From an uncultured Clostridia bacterium (GTDB lineage: Bacteria; Bacillota; Clostridia; Christensenellales; Aristaeellaceae), in NCBI GenBank assembly GCA_937894675.1, contig CALCQO010000002.1, positions 62,001 through 126,000 of the forward strand: a stretch of DNA of 64,000 bases. The letters run 5' to 3'. The notes under the pieces were generated by a model, which ran no database searches, had not been told where the DNA came from, and was given only the letters and a program-made list of their open reading frames with translations. Position 1 is the stretch's first letter. Each line of letters opens with the position of its first letter. Shown here piece by piece: positions 25,585 through 33,631 of the stretch. A program made the position numbers and the translations under genes.

Positions 25585-25763
25585 GGCGTGATCGGGGCAT
25601 TGAGTGGCATGAGATCAAGCACCGCATTTATACCCTGCGGCGGATGAACTGGCGGCTGTGGCAGCTGATTGACCAGGACAGGCGGATCATTGCCGAGGGC
25701 AGCCGCCGGGATTGCCTGCTGGCCATGGACAAGCTGCGGGCCCCGGCGTGGGTGAGTGGCTGA
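25581..25763 (+). CDS. Small basic early phage protein
   Basis: 60 residues, very rich in Arg and Trp (RRMNWRLWQLIDQDRR). Coupled to both neighbours. The charge suggests nucleic-acid contact; function not recognised. Confidence 0.65.
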   Translation: MRRDRGIEWHEIKHRIYTLRRMNWRLWQLIDQDRRIIAEGSRRDCLLAMDKLRAPAWVSG

Positions 25764-25765
25764 CC

Positions 25766-26605
25766 ATGGGAAGCAAGCCCAACTGGACGGCTGCTGAAAA
25801 GGCCTATTTGCAGGAGAACTATGGCGACCAGTCCATCCGGTCCCTGTCCAGGCGGCTGAAACGCAGCCCCCAGGCCATCCGGCTGATGGCCCACCGCCTG
25901 GGGCTGGGTGCGCTGCTGGACAATGGGGACTATGTGAGCCTCAACCAGGTGCATCAAGCCATCTATGGGGTGCCGGGCTGCGGCTACACCCTGGGCATCT
26001 GGATGAAGCACGGGCTGCCCTACCGGCTGCAGCGGGTGGAAAAGTGCCGTTTTCGGGTGATTGCCCTGGATGCCTTCTGGGCCTGGGCGGAGCAGCACAA
26101 GGGGTTGATGCACTTTGGCAAGTTTGAGCCCCTGGCCCTGGGCCGGGAACCGGCCTGGGTGGACATCAAGCGCAGGCATGATGTGGCAGGTCGGCCACAC
26201 AACCAGGCATGGCCCCCTCAGGAGGATGCTTTGCTGCGCAGAATGGTGGCCACACACACCTATGCCCAGCTGAGCGAACTGCTGAACCGCACCCACGGGG
26301 CCATCAAAAAGCGCCTGTCTGACCTCAACATCCAGGAGCGGCCCATCCGCACCGTCAGCCGGAAGTGGACGGACCAGGAGCGGGCCACCCTGCTGCAGCT
26401 TTACGAAAGCGGCCTGTCCCATGATGCCATTGGCAGGCAGCTGGGCCGCACGGGCGGATCCGTCCGGGCCATGCATGAGCGCCTGGTGAACCCGGATTAC
26501 CAGGCCAACTACCGGGCCCGGACCCGGAAAGGAAGCCAGGAACAGCATACCTGGCAGCCAGCCGGGCGGCATGGGTACCGAGGCGCAGCAGGGTTAGAGG
26601 AATGA
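25766..26605 (+). CDS. Phage DNA-binding protein with SANT/Myb-like repeats
   Basis: 279 residues. Helix-turn-helix repeats of the Myb/SANT-like type occur near residues 5-45 (WTAAEKAYLQENYG, then SLSRRLKRSPQAIRLM), 145-190 (WPPQEDALLRRM, then LLNRTHGAIKKRL) and 205-245 (WTDQERATLLQLY, then IGRQLGRTGGSVRAM). Likely a sequence-specific regulator or DNA organiser. ATG 25766 fits the spacing after the preceding stop; a start at 25712 would overlap that gene fully. Confidence 0.8.
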   Translation: MGSKPNWTAAEKAYLQENYGDQSIRSLSRRLKRSPQAIRLMAHRLGLGALLDNGDYVSLNQVHQAIYGVPGCGYTLGIWMKHGLPYRLQRVEKCRFRVIALDAFWAWAEQHKGLMHFGKFEPLALGREPAWVDIKRRHDVAGRPHNQAWPPQEDALLRRMVATHTYAQLSELLNRTHGAIKKRLSDLNIQERPIRTVSRKWTDQERATLLQLYESGLSHDAIGRQLGRTGGSVRAMHERLVNPDYQANYRARTRKGSQEQHTWQPAGRHGYRGAAGLEE

Positions 26606-26610
26606 ATAGG

Positions 26611-26847
26611 TTACCAAGTGCCTTGCGCAACCCTGTTTTGCACGTCCTGAATCATCAGGTCCAAGGCTGCGGATCCGCAGTCATCGCAATGCTTGCCACC
26701 GGAGTATTCCTCATCACAGCCATTGAAGCCAACCCGCACCCATTGGATCAGGTCATCTTCCACCGGGACATAGAGGTACACCCGGAATTGTCGGCCAGGA
26801 CGCTTTCTGCAAGCAACCTTGTAGCGGAAGCAAAGATCCTTCTTCAT
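26611..26847 (-). CDS. Reverse-strand small phage protein
   Basis: 78 residues. AAAGGTGGTGATTTG before the ATG at 26847 gives the start. Two Cys pairs lie in GKHCDDCGSAA and upstream (VACRK, FNGCDEE), possibly binding metal. It opposes the early operon, between the SANT-repeat gene and the antirepressor. Family not recognised. Confidence 0.6.
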   Translation of the reverse strand: MKKDLCFRYKVACRKRPGRQFRVYLYVPVEDDLIQWVRVGFNGCDEEYSGGKHCDDCGSAALDLMIQDVQNRVAQGTW

Positions 26848-26928
26848 CAAATCACCACCTTTCAGAACCAGTGTACCTGAAAGATTTTCGGAATTAGAGC
26901 CCCCCTCTATCCAGTAAAGGAGCATGGC

Positions 26929-27690
26929 ATGAACGGACTAAAAGTATTCACTCATCATGAGTTTGGCCAGGTGCGTACGGTCATCAAGGATGGTTCGCCC
27001 TGGTTTGTGGCTGCTGATGTGTGCCGGGCACTGAAAATTATCAACAATCGAGATGCTTTGATCCGGCTTGATGAGGATGAAAAGGGTGTCGCAAAAATCG
27101 ACACCCCTGGTGGGACGCAGGAAATGTCCATTATTAACGAGCCTGGGCTGTATGCCCTGGTGATGGGAAGCCGCAAAGCAGAGGCTAAAGCTTTCAGGCG
27201 CTGGATCCTGCATGAGGTAATCCCCAGCATCCGTCAGAACGGCTTTTACGGCACCCGGGACACCATTGACCGGATGCTGTCTGACCCGGACGCTGCCATC
27301 CGCATGCTGCGGGCCTACAAAATCGAGCGGGAAGCCCGGCAGCTGCTGGAAGAGCAGGCCATCCTGAACGAACCCAAGGTGCTGTTTGCGGACAGCGTAT
27401 CGGCCAGTGACCACAGCATCCTGGTGGGCGAGCTGGCCAAGCTGCTGAAGCAAAACGGTTTGGAGGTGGGTCAGAATAGGCTCTTTGAGTGGCTGCGCCG
27501 GGATGGCTTCCTGATGAAGTATGGCGAAAGCCGGAACATGCCCACCCAGTATGCCATGGAAAACGGCTGGATGGAGATCAAGGAGCGGGCCATCCATAAC
27601 CCGGACGGCAGCGTGCGCCTGACCCGCACCCCCAAGGTGACCGGGCGGGGGCAGGTGTACTTTATCAAGCGGTATTTGAAGCAGGGCTGA
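26929..27690 (+). CDS. Phage antirepressor (Bro-N plus KilAC/ANT)
   Basis: 253 residues. Bro-N domain about 5-110 (GSPWFVAADVCRAL, then INEPGLYALVMGSRK), then an ANT/KilAC domain about 135-250 (VGELAKLLKQNG, then LFEWLRRDGFL). Such proteins relieve repression or regulate early phage genes. AAAGGAGCATGGC before the ATG. A 370-base non-coding region with tRNA-like structures follows at once. Confidence 0.92.
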   Translation: MNGLKVFTHHEFGQVRTVIKDGSPWFVAADVCRALKIINNRDALIRLDEDEKGVAKIDTPGGTQEMSIINEPGLYALVMGSRKAEAKAFRRWILHEVIPSIRQNGFYGTRDTIDRMLSDPDAAIRMLRAYKIEREARQLLEEQAILNEPKVLFADSVSASDHSILVGELAKLLKQNGLEVGQNRLFEWLRRDGFLMKYGESRNMPTQYAMENGWMEIKERAIHNPDGSVRLTRTPKVTGRGQVYFIKRYLKQG

Positions 27691-27702
27691 TTGGCCCTGT
27701 AT

Positions 27703-27796
27703 GTCACGGCGGGAAGCGGCCCAGTATATAGGAAAGGATGCCTCATAGACTGGATGTGCCAACAGCCGGGCGGTTCAACTCCGCCCCGTGACACCA
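27703..27796 (+). ncRNA. tRNA-like element with encoded CCA
   Basis: 94 bases. GTCACGG at the 5' end pairs fully with CCGTGAC, followed by A and CCA. The T-arm GGCGG-TTCAACT-CCGCC has a canonical T-loop. In place of normal D- and anticodon arms the middle folds as CCAGT/ACTGG around an inner AGG/CCT helix, with no proper anticodon stem. It may be a tRNA mimic, a degenerate class II tRNA or part of a larger RNA. Confidence 0.5.
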
Positions 27797-27868
27797 ATTC
27801 AGCGTGGACGCCGGGAGCTGGCAGGGAGCCTGGTCATGTGAAGCGGGGTTCGAATCCCTAAACTGAAT
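27797..27868 (+). ncRNA. Second tRNA-like element (degenerate)
   Basis: 72 bases, starting right after the CCA of the first. ATTCAG pairs with CTGAAT, and a T-arm GGGG-TTCGAAT-CCCT lies at the right distance. The rest of the acceptor is mismatched and GGT replaces CCA. No convincing anticodon arm. Confidence 0.35.
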
Positions 27869-28059
27869 GGTTCGATTCCTGACAGTGCAGGTGCAACACC
27901 ATGACCCGACACGGAACAGCGCTTGGGTTTTAGGAAGTCCTGAACGAAGCCCCCTAACCGGCACAGGTAATTAGCGCAGAGGAAACCTTGTGAGCAGCCG
28001 GTCAAGACAACCTGACAGCCCGGAAAGACGGGCAATCTCATCATATTTGGAGGTGCACC
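27869..28059 (+). other. Structured non-coding stretch
   Basis: No reading frame with a ribosome site. Short hairpins can be seen: GGTG-CAA-CACC near 27887-27900, AGGA-AG-TCCT near 27932-27941 inside a GGTT..AGG/CCCTAACC helix, and GCCC-GGAAAGAC-GGGC near 28018-28033. Probably continuous with the tRNA-like elements. Confidence 0.4.
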
Positions 28060-28359
28060 ATGATCATGGCATTGGAGCTGATCATCTGCGGTGGGCTGAT
28101 CGCCCTGGGGGCTTGCTTGTGGTGGTGGGTGGAGCGGCGCACGGAGCGCCTGGTGAACCGGGAAAAGCGGGAGACCGAGCGCTGGCGGCAGGCCTATACC
28201 GAGCAGCGCCTGGATGTGGCCCAGCAGGTGAGCCCTGACATCAGCTGGGCACCCCTGCCCCTGCCATTGCAGCTGGATGATGCGGACATGCAGCAGCTGC
28301 ACAGCGTGGGCCGGACGGCCAAGAAGCGCATCCGCCGGGAAAGCACAGGCGTGGTATGA
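28060..28359 (+). CDS. Single-helix membrane phage protein
   Basis: 99 residues: a membrane helix at about 3-24 (LIICGGLIALGACLWWWV) then a charged coiled-coil-like tail. GGAGGTG before the ATG. Coupled to the next gene (ATGA). Function unknown. Confidence 0.7.
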   Translation: MIMALELIICGGLIALGACLWWWVERRTERLVNREKRETERWRQAYTEQRLDVAQQVSPDISWAPLPLPLQLDDADMQQLHSVGRTAKKRIRRESTGVV

Positions 28360-28577
28360 GGTTCTGCCAGTGCGGCCTGGTGGTGGGCGACATCCGGCTG
28401 AAGGACGGCAGCCGACGCGCGGTGGACCCCTGCCCCATCCCCTACCGGCACAGCGACAGCGGCAGCATGCAGCTGATCACCAAGGATGGCCAGATGGTGC
28501 AGGCTACCTCATGCCGTCCGCATGACAAGGAAGGCGTGGGCTATCCACCGCACCGTTGCGGGGGTGCTAACTCATGA
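28356..28577 (+). CDS. Small Cys/His-containing phage protein
   Basis: 73 residues with CQC near the start and scattered Cys/His (DPCPI, TSCRPHD, HRCGG), so a small metal-binding fold is possible. Overlaps both neighbours. Not recognised. Confidence 0.65.
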   Translation: MRFCQCGLVVGDIRLKDGSRRAVDPCPIPYRHSDSGSMQLITKDGQMVQATSCRPHDKEGVGYPPHRCGGANS

Positions 28578-28978
28578 TTCCCGCTGGCAGCCTGGTGGTG
28601 GTACATAACCATGACCACAAGGAAAGCTACATTGCCGAGCTGCTGGAAGACCTATCCCCCCGGAGTGCCCGCTGTAACCCCCTGGTGCGCATTCTGTGGA
28701 TGCTGGAGTACCCCAGGCAGACCGCCATCATGTATGAAGAATTGCTGTGTGAAACCACACCCCTGGAGGGAGGCACCCGGCTGCGGATGGCCTATGTGTG
28801 CCAGTGGCCTGTGCCCTGGCTGCCTGGTGAGGACTATCAGCAGAGCCTGGCAGCGGCCCGGCAGGGCTATGCCCAGGAGGCGGCGCTGCACAATCGCCAG
28901 GACATTTTGCAGCTGTTGGAAGCCCACGAGCAGGGCATCTACCGTAGAAAACGAACCCTGCCGCCCTACCGACTTTGA
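28574..28978 (+). CDS. Phage protein, unknown
   Basis: 134 residues, soluble; beta-rich first half (SLVVVHNHDHKESYIAELL), helical second half. Coupled to the previous gene. No family recognised. Confidence 0.7.
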   Translation: MIPAGSLVVVHNHDHKESYIAELLEDLSPRSARCNPLVRILWMLEYPRQTAIMYEELLCETTPLEGGTRLRMAYVCQWPVPWLPGEDYQQSLAAARQGYAQEAALHNRQDILQLLEAHEQGIYRRKRTLPPYRL

Positions 28979-28999
28979 CCACTGATTGGAGTGAATGAG

Positions 29000-29938
29000 A
29001 TGCCCATCATTAGCTACATCAACGAATGCAAGGCCTTTTGCGATTTCGCAGGCGAAGAAAGGCTCAGCGACAGTGAGGTTGTTTTGTGGCATGCGCTCTT
29101 TAACCTGTTTAACTTGCGCGCCGCATCCAACAACTGGCCTGAGGGATTCCTTCCCCTGACCAACGCGAAAGTGCTTTCCATGACACCCTGGGGCAGCGGC
29201 AACCCAGCTGTGGAGAAGCTGCGGCGCACCCGGGACCGGCTGATCCAGCGTGGATTGATCAACTATGAGGCTGGGGAGCGCCGCAAGCGTGCGCCCATGT
29301 ACCAGCTGCGCTACTTCCATCCGGTGGCTGATGATGGTTTTACCCCTAAAAATATGGTCAATGGTGTGGGCAATGTGCAGGACAATCATGAGGGCAATGG
29401 GCAGGGCAATGTGCAGGACATCAAAGAGAAAGACCGTGATTCAGACCCCGACCGGAACCCCTGCACACACAGTGAGAAACCAGTGGCAGTAAGCCGCGCG
29501 CGCGAGGGGGCGGCCAGCTGGCGGGAAAACACGGCGGCCCGGCCCGGCGGCTATAAGCGGGCAGACGGCAACGTGGGCATGTGCCGATTTGACCAGGGAT
29601 GGCAGACCAGCGACAAGGCGCGGGGGGCCATTGCGCAAAGGCTGCTGGACGGCTGGGCCGGCGAAAACGACCAGGACAACCTGCATGGCCGGCTGTGTGA
29701 GCTGCTGGAGGACGGCCTGCCGCCTGAGGTGATCGAGGACACCATGCCCGGCATGCACAGGGCCAGCCTGCTGCTGGCCAGGCTGAACAGCCTGTACATG
29801 GTGCTGGGCTACGAAAAGCAGCGGGATCAGCGGGATCAGGACCGCCAGTGGGCGGCGGACCTGCATGCGTCCCGTGGCGATGTGGCCATGGCCCAGCGAT
29901 TTCAGCGGATGCGGCAGAATGCCGTACTGGAGGGGTGA
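29000..29938 (+). CDS. Phage replisome organiser/DnaD-like replication initiator
   Basis: 312 residues. The N-terminal 115 form a winged-helix region typical of phage replication initiators (LSDSEVVLWHALFNLFN, then LRRTRDRLIQRGLI). A low-complexity linker with NGVGNVQDN-type repeats leads to an acidic, helical C-terminal part. GGAG eight bases before ATG 29000; a GTG at 28991 is possible. No helicase or polymerase gene follows, so the phage must use host replication proteins. Confidence 0.75.
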   Translation: MPIISYINECKAFCDFAGEERLSDSEVVLWHALFNLFNLRAASNNWPEGFLPLTNAKVLSMTPWGSGNPAVEKLRRTRDRLIQRGLINYEAGERRKRAPMYQLRYFHPVADDGFTPKNMVNGVGNVQDNHEGNGQGNVQDIKEKDRDSDPDRNPCTHSEKPVAVSRAREGAASWRENTAARPGGYKRADGNVGMCRFDQGWQTSDKARGAIAQRLLDGWAGENDQDNLHGRLCELLEDGLPPEVIEDTMPGMHRASLLLARLNSLYMVLGYEKQRDQRDQDRQWAADLHASRGDVAMAQRFQRMRQNAVLEG

Positions 29939-29940
29939 GC

Positions 29941-30147
29941 ATGGACAACTTGCAGGGCTGGATTAAGACCACAGAGCGCAGGCCGGAAGCCTGTGACGCC
30001 AGCCATACCGGCATGGTGCTGGCCGTGAAGGCCAACAATGGCCCGCCCTATGTGACGGTAGTGAAGCATGGATATTGCACGCCCAAGGCCTATCCCCTGT
30101 GGATGCCTTACCCGGATGTGCCGGAGGACATGCGCCAATGGCTGTGA
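29941..30147 (+). CDS. DUF551-like small phage protein
   Basis: 68 residues beginning near W-x-x-TTERRPE and ending WMPYPDVPE, a layout like DUF551 phage proteins. GGAGGGGTGAGC before the ATG. Function unknown. Confidence 0.65.
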   Translation: MDNLQGWIKTTERRPEACDASHTGMVLAVKANNGPPYVTVVKHGYCTPKAYPLWMPYPDVPEDMRQWL

Positions 30148-30581
30148 TACCGCGCAGCATTTACCGGACAGTGGAGTGGCACCTGCACAATGTGCCCCGG
30201 CTGCTTTCTGAGTGGCAGGAGGACCTGGCCGGCAGCCTGCCCAGCGGCATCCCGGTGATCAGCAGCGGCAAGGGCAGCCACAGTGACCGTACCGCCGGCC
30301 TGGCCCTGCGACTGGCGGAGGCCAAGGGCAAGCAGGCTACATGGCAGCGCTGGAATGACTGCATATCAAGGGCTCAGCAGCATTTTGCCGGGATGGTGGA
30401 AGGCGAGATGGCCCTGCGCTACTACGGGGCCAACACCACGGTGATGGCGGTGGCTGAGGCCATGTACGTGGACAAGCAGACCATCAACCGCTACCGTGAC
30501 CGCTATGTGAGCTATACCGCCCTGGCAGCTGCCTGTGCGGGGCTGATCAGCATGGATGGAGCGATGATGCGCGATGGCTAA
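30138..30581 (+). CDS. Putative phage late transcription regulator (ArpU/RinA-like)
   Basis: 147 residues. The C-terminal third has a sigma-region-4-like helix-turn-helix (VMAVAEAMYVDKQTINRYRD). Size and position, last in the early block before the packaging genes, match ArpU/RinA-type regulators that switch on late genes. The family match is by layout only. Confidence 0.55.
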   Translation: MAVIPRSIYRTVEWHLHNVPRLLSEWQEDLAGSLPSGIPVISSGKGSHSDRTAGLALRLAEAKGKQATWQRWNDCISRAQQHFAGMVEGEMALRYYGANTTVMAVAEAMYVDKQTINRYRDRYVSYTALAAACAGLISMDGAMMRDG

Positions 30582-30813
30582 ACTGCCGGGCGGCCTTGTT
30601 TGCCGGGATGGCTTTGCCCACGGCAGCCGCATCCTGACAGGCAAGCGGATGCAGGCGGAGGAAGTGGCCCCCAGGCGCATCAGCCGTGCCAGCCTGGTGA
30701 AGAACTACCTGTGCATGGGGCATCACAGCCCCTGCCATCGGTGCGAGGTGTTGTGCCATTACGGCAAGCTGTACTTGGGTTTAAAACAGAAAGGAGCCAA
30801 GGAACATGGATGA
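30574..30813 (+). CDS. Small phage protein with Cys/His motif
   Basis: 79 residues with CMGHHSPCHRCEVLCHYG near residues 47-64, likely one metal site. Overlaps both neighbours. Not recognised. Confidence 0.65.
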   Translation: MAKLPGGLVCRDGFAHGSRILTGKRMQAEEVAPRRISRASLVKNYLCMGHHSPCHRCEVLCHYGKLYLGLKQKGAKEHG

Positions 30814-31243
30814 TAAGTGCTATTTTTGCAATGAGCATGTACCGGAGGGGCGGATGGTGTGCCGGGGGTGCGAGGAAGACTTTGTAGAGCGTAGCCGTGT
30901 GAAAAGCCCACGGGAGTTTCTGGTGGTGAATGATGCGGCCAGGCGGAGCATCCGCGTAATCTTTGAGGATGGCGAAGCCCACATCCTGGATGAGGCCTGT
31001 GCCTATGGCATGGAGGCTTTGAAACTGCACCCGGACACCCACCTGGTGCGGATCCGCTTTGAGGGGGATGAAGCGGTGCTTGAGCTGGTGAGCTATCAGC
31101 CCAAGTTTGATCGCCTGCGCCGGATTACCGGCTACTTAAGTCATGTGGACCGCTGGAACCAGGGCAAGATGGCGGAGCTGCATGACCGGGTGATGCATGA
31201 TGCGGACGGGAGTGCGGCGGCGGGGCTGATTGAGGAGGAGTGA
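30806..31243 (+). CDS. Phage protein, zinc ribbon plus NrdD-like tail
   Basis: 145 residues. N-terminal CYFC ... CRGC (5-25) zinc ribbon; the C-terminal RRITGYLSHVDRWNQGKMAEL resembles the end of anaerobic ribonucleotide reductase, seen in many Clostridia phage proteins annotated that way. It is far too short to be a working reductase. Confidence 0.7.
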   Translation: MDDKCYFCNEHVPEGRMVCRGCEEDFVERSRVKSPREFLVVNDAARRSIRVIFEDGEAHILDEACAYGMEALKLHPDTHLVRIRFEGDEAVLELVSYQPKFDRLRRITGYLSHVDRWNQGKMAELHDRVMHDADGSAAAGLIEEE

Positions 31244-31246
31244 GGG

Positions 31247-31309
31247 ATGTTTGATGTGTTTAATCCTGAGCACCAAAGCCGATTACTCGTCGCGGTTCTT
31301 CCGGATTAG
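31247..31309 (+). CDS. 20-codon frame, possibly a truncated gene start
   Basis: ATG with a strong GAGGAGGAGTGAGG site but only 20 codons, ending inside the 3' part of the reverse-strand gene at 31260. It looks like the start of an early gene cut off when that cargo gene was inserted (inference). May also be a leader peptide. Confidence 0.35.
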   Translation: MFDVFNPEHQSRLLVAVLPD

Positions 31310-31655
31310 TCCGCTTTACAGGAATTAGAAGAAAGCTCAACTGAGATAAATGCTGACACAAAACCACAGGTTCATTGTTCTCAGTTCCTCTTATGACAAT
31401 TAGAGATGGACCAAGGTGCACCACAGCGTGTACGACAATGTTGCGCGCCACACCAAAGTTCGCAACAGCTAATCCTATCTCTTCAGATTGATCCAGTGTG
31501 TCCTCAAACGCTTTGAACAAATCATGGAAGTAATCGCATACTTCCTCAGCAGTACTGAAAGGTCTTTCGATATTGGGAAAATCAATGTCTGGAACTTTGA
31601 CCCTAAACATTTGTGATGGATCAGGAAGGTCTGGATATAGAGGAAAATTTGCCAT
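31260..31655 (-). CDS. Reverse-strand cargo protein, DUF6173-like
   Basis: 131 residues. AGAAAGGGG before the ATG at 31655 sets the start. The pattern (PLYPDLPDP start, EEIGLAVANFG, GPSLIVIRG, SQLSFLLIPVKR, IGFGAQD end) resembles DUF6173 proteins of Clostridia phages. Visibly more AT-rich than the flanking operon and opposite in direction. Function unknown. Confidence 0.75.
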   Translation of the reverse strand: MANFPLYPDLPDPSQMFRVKVPDIDFPNIERPFSTAEEVCDYFHDLFKAFEDTLDQSEEIGLAVANFGVARNIVVHAVVHLGPSLIVIRGTENNEPVVLCQHLSQLSFLLIPVKRTNPEEPRRVIGFGAQD

Positions 31656-31744
31656 AGTAGTACCCCTTTCTCTGTTGTTCACTCTGCTAATTATATCAAA
31701 ACTTAGATGTGTGTAAACTGAAAGCAAGAACCTGGAGATTTTAG

Positions 31745-31867
31745 ATGTTGATTGAATGGACTGGAGACTATACACTTTCCCTGGTGAATGTGCTGTTGAG
31801 CATCAGCCAGTGTCTGCTGCTGGCTGCCTTTCTACTGATGGTGTGGAAGGAGCTGCGGAAGAAATAG
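31745..31867 (+). CDS. Small single-helix membrane protein
   Basis: 40 residues with one membrane helix (SLVNVLLSISQCLLLAAFLL) and a basic end KELRKK. GGAG seven bases upstream of the ATG. Resumes the early operon after the reverse-strand cargo gene. Confidence 0.6.
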   Translation: MLIEWTGDYTLSLVNVLLSISQCLLLAAFLLMVWKELRKK

Positions 31868-32026
31868 GGCTGCTGGTTGGCCTGGCAGCCTTTTCTTTAT
31901 GCATAAACACTTGGACATAAAAACGGGCATGTTCAAGAGGAATAGGCACAGCCAAAGAATGCAGGCCAGGGCTTGCATAAGCGCATTGGTGCGAGTTGAA
32001 CACAATTAGTCTTATGACCAAGAAAA

Positions 32027-32614
32027 ATGGAGAGCGGATTTGTGAAAACTGTACAGCCCATAAGGGAAAGTGAGAAAGTGCGGGAGCTGGAAGAGCTGCT
32101 GGAGCGTATGCAGGACCCCAGGGGGCAGCGCATATATATGCTATTGATGGTGGGCATCTACCTGGGGCTGCGCATCAGCGATATGCTCAAGCTGCGGGTG
32201 AATGACCTGCGGGGCAAGAGTGTGCTGGAAATCAAGGAGCAGAAGACCGCCAAGAATGCGCAGCTGCCCATCCCGGATAAGCTGCGGAGGGTCTGCCGGG
32301 ATAGGCTGGCCGGGCTGCCAGGAAATGCCTTTGTGTTTGAGAGCAGACAGCGGGACACCTTTGGCGCTTTGAAGGCCATTGGCAGGACTACGGCCTACAA
32401 CGATGTGAAGGCAATGGCCAGGCTTGCGAAGATTGACTATGCCATTGGATGCCACAGCCTGCGCAAGACCTTTGGCTATCATTACTACAAGCAGACGGGG
32501 GATATCGCTTTCCTGATGATCTGGTTCAACCATTCATCTGTGGAAGTGACGAAAAGGTATATCGGCATTGATCTGGATGAGCGGGCTAAGAAGATACGGA
32601 AGTTTGAGATTTGA
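32027..32614 (+). CDS. Tyrosine recombinase, catalytic domain only
   Basis: 195 residues with the complete active-site set: Arg49 (GLRISDML), Lys73, His143 and Arg146 (CHSLRKTFG), His169 and Tyr178 (VTKRYIG). The arm-binding and core-binding domains of phage integrases are missing. A GTG at 32042, eight bases after GGAG, is a likely alternative start. It sits mid-prophage, far from the ends, so it is unlikely to be the integrase; it could resolve multimers or invert DNA. Confidence 0.88.
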   Translation: MESGFVKTVQPIRESEKVRELEELLERMQDPRGQRIYMLLMVGIYLGLRISDMLKLRVNDLRGKSVLEIKEQKTAKNAQLPIPDKLRRVCRDRLAGLPGNAFVFESRQRDTFGALKAIGRTTAYNDVKAMARLAKIDYAIGCHSLRKTFGYHYYKQTGDIAFLMIWFNHSSVEVTKRYIGIDLDERAKKIRKFEI

Positions 32615-32643
32615 TTGTTGGTGATTGGGCTATGTGCTATGAT
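32615..32643 (+). promoter_or_regulatory. Promoter of the secreted cargo gene
   Basis: TTGTTG, 17 bases, TATGAT, starting right after the recombinase stop and 32 bases before the next ATG. Gives the secreted-protein gene its own expression. Confidence 0.65.
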
Positions 32644-32674
32644 AAAGCTAACAAAAGACAGGAGGCATATAATC

Positions 32675-33130
32675 ATGAAAAGACTACTTGTCGCTCTGGT
32701 ATTGGTGGCCATGATGATGAGCACTGCGCTTGCAGAGGTTATTGACCTTGCGGCCATGTCAACTGATGACTTGATACAGCTAAGACAACAGATAACGGAT
32801 GAGATCAATACTAGAGCGGCTGATCCAAGTGATGAACGATTAGTGCCCGAAGGTATTTATGTTGTTGGAAAAGACATCAAAGCTGGAAAATATGTTTTGA
32901 AGCATTATTCTGACCTCTTTTTTTCTTCATTTGTGGTTGTTTTTGAGAACCTCGAAGCCTATCAAACCAAAAAACTGGATAGAGCTGCCGCAGATGAAGG
33001 ACTAATAGTCTACCAGAACCAGTTGAGAAAAGGAGGTTCAGTTTACATTTCGATAGAGGATGGACAGGCGTTGCTGATAGATGGTGGAGCAATACTGCTT
33101 GTTTCTGAAAACCCATCTTGGGCTCCGTGA
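32675..33130 (+). CDS. Secreted cargo protein
   Basis: 151 residues with a signal peptide (MKRLLVALVLVAMMMSTALA, cut near 20). The mature part is a small helix (STDDLIQLRQQITDEIN) and a beta domain of the type EGIYVVGKDIKAGKYVL found in Clostridia surface and phage proteins. AGGAGGC before the ATG. AT-rich, with its own promoter and terminator: a cargo (moron) unit likely expressed by the lysogen and exported. Confidence 0.8.
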   Translation: MKRLLVALVLVAMMMSTALAEVIDLAAMSTDDLIQLRQQITDEINTRAADPSDERLVPEGIYVVGKDIKAGKYVLKHYSDLFFSSFVVVFENLEAYQTKKLDRAAADEGLIVYQNQLRKGGSVYISIEDGQALLIDGGAILLVSENPSWAP

Positions 33131-33215
33131 ACGGCGGCTGAGAACAGAGGGCATGTAGGCAAATTGAAAAGTATCATACTTTACAGGCGGATTAGCCTGT
33201 GATATGGTTATCCTG

Positions 33216-33248
33216 AAAAAGGTCACGCAAGGGCAGCGCGGCCTTTTT
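33216..33248 (+). terminator. Intrinsic terminator
   Basis: AAAAAGG..GC / GC..CCTTTTT imperfect stem with a T-run, ending the secreted cargo unit. Confidence 0.75.
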
Positions 33249-33340
33249 GTTTATCAACTGTGAGTGCCGACAGCGCCTCCCTGATCGGCGGGCAAGCGCC
33301 CCATTGGTATGGGTGAGGTGGGGCCCGGGGCGCAACGGAT

Positions 33341-33631
33341 ATGACAGAGCAAAAGGCTAGGCAATTCTACAAATCCCAGGCGTGGGAACGGCGGCGGCTG
33401 AAGGTGCTGCAGATGGACCACTATGAATGCCAGCTGCACAAGCAGCGGGGCAGGTATAAGCGGGCCAACACTGTGCACCATGTACTGGAACTGAAGGATA
33501 GGCCGGACCTGGCTTTGAGTATCTGGCACGAAGGGAAGCGGCAGTTGCTGTCCCTGTGCAAGGATTGCCATGAGGAGGTACATGGTTACCGGCGGCAGGC
33601 AGCGGAACCGCTGACACCTGAGCGTTGGTGA
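33341..33631 (+). CDS. HNH endonuclease
   Basis: 96 residues with a compact HNH site: His-His in NTVHHVLELKD, then LLSLCKDCHEEVHG. Directly before the terminase pair, as in HK97-type phages, where it helps the terminase cut at cos. Confidence 0.9.
   Translation: MTEQKARQFYKSQAWERRRLKVLQMDHYECQLHKQRGRYKRANTVHHVLELKDRPDLALSIWHEGKRQLLSLCKDCHEEVHGYRRQAAEPLTPERW

Noticed and set aside
27471..27964. Minus-strand frames over the tRNA-like region
   Set aside because: Their peptides (GVEPPG, GAELNRP) are the usual false translations of tRNA-like T-arms.
32027..32614. Tyrosine recombinase as the prophage integrase
   Set aside because: Lacks DNA-binding arm domains and lies mid-prophage; the serine recombinase is at the end.
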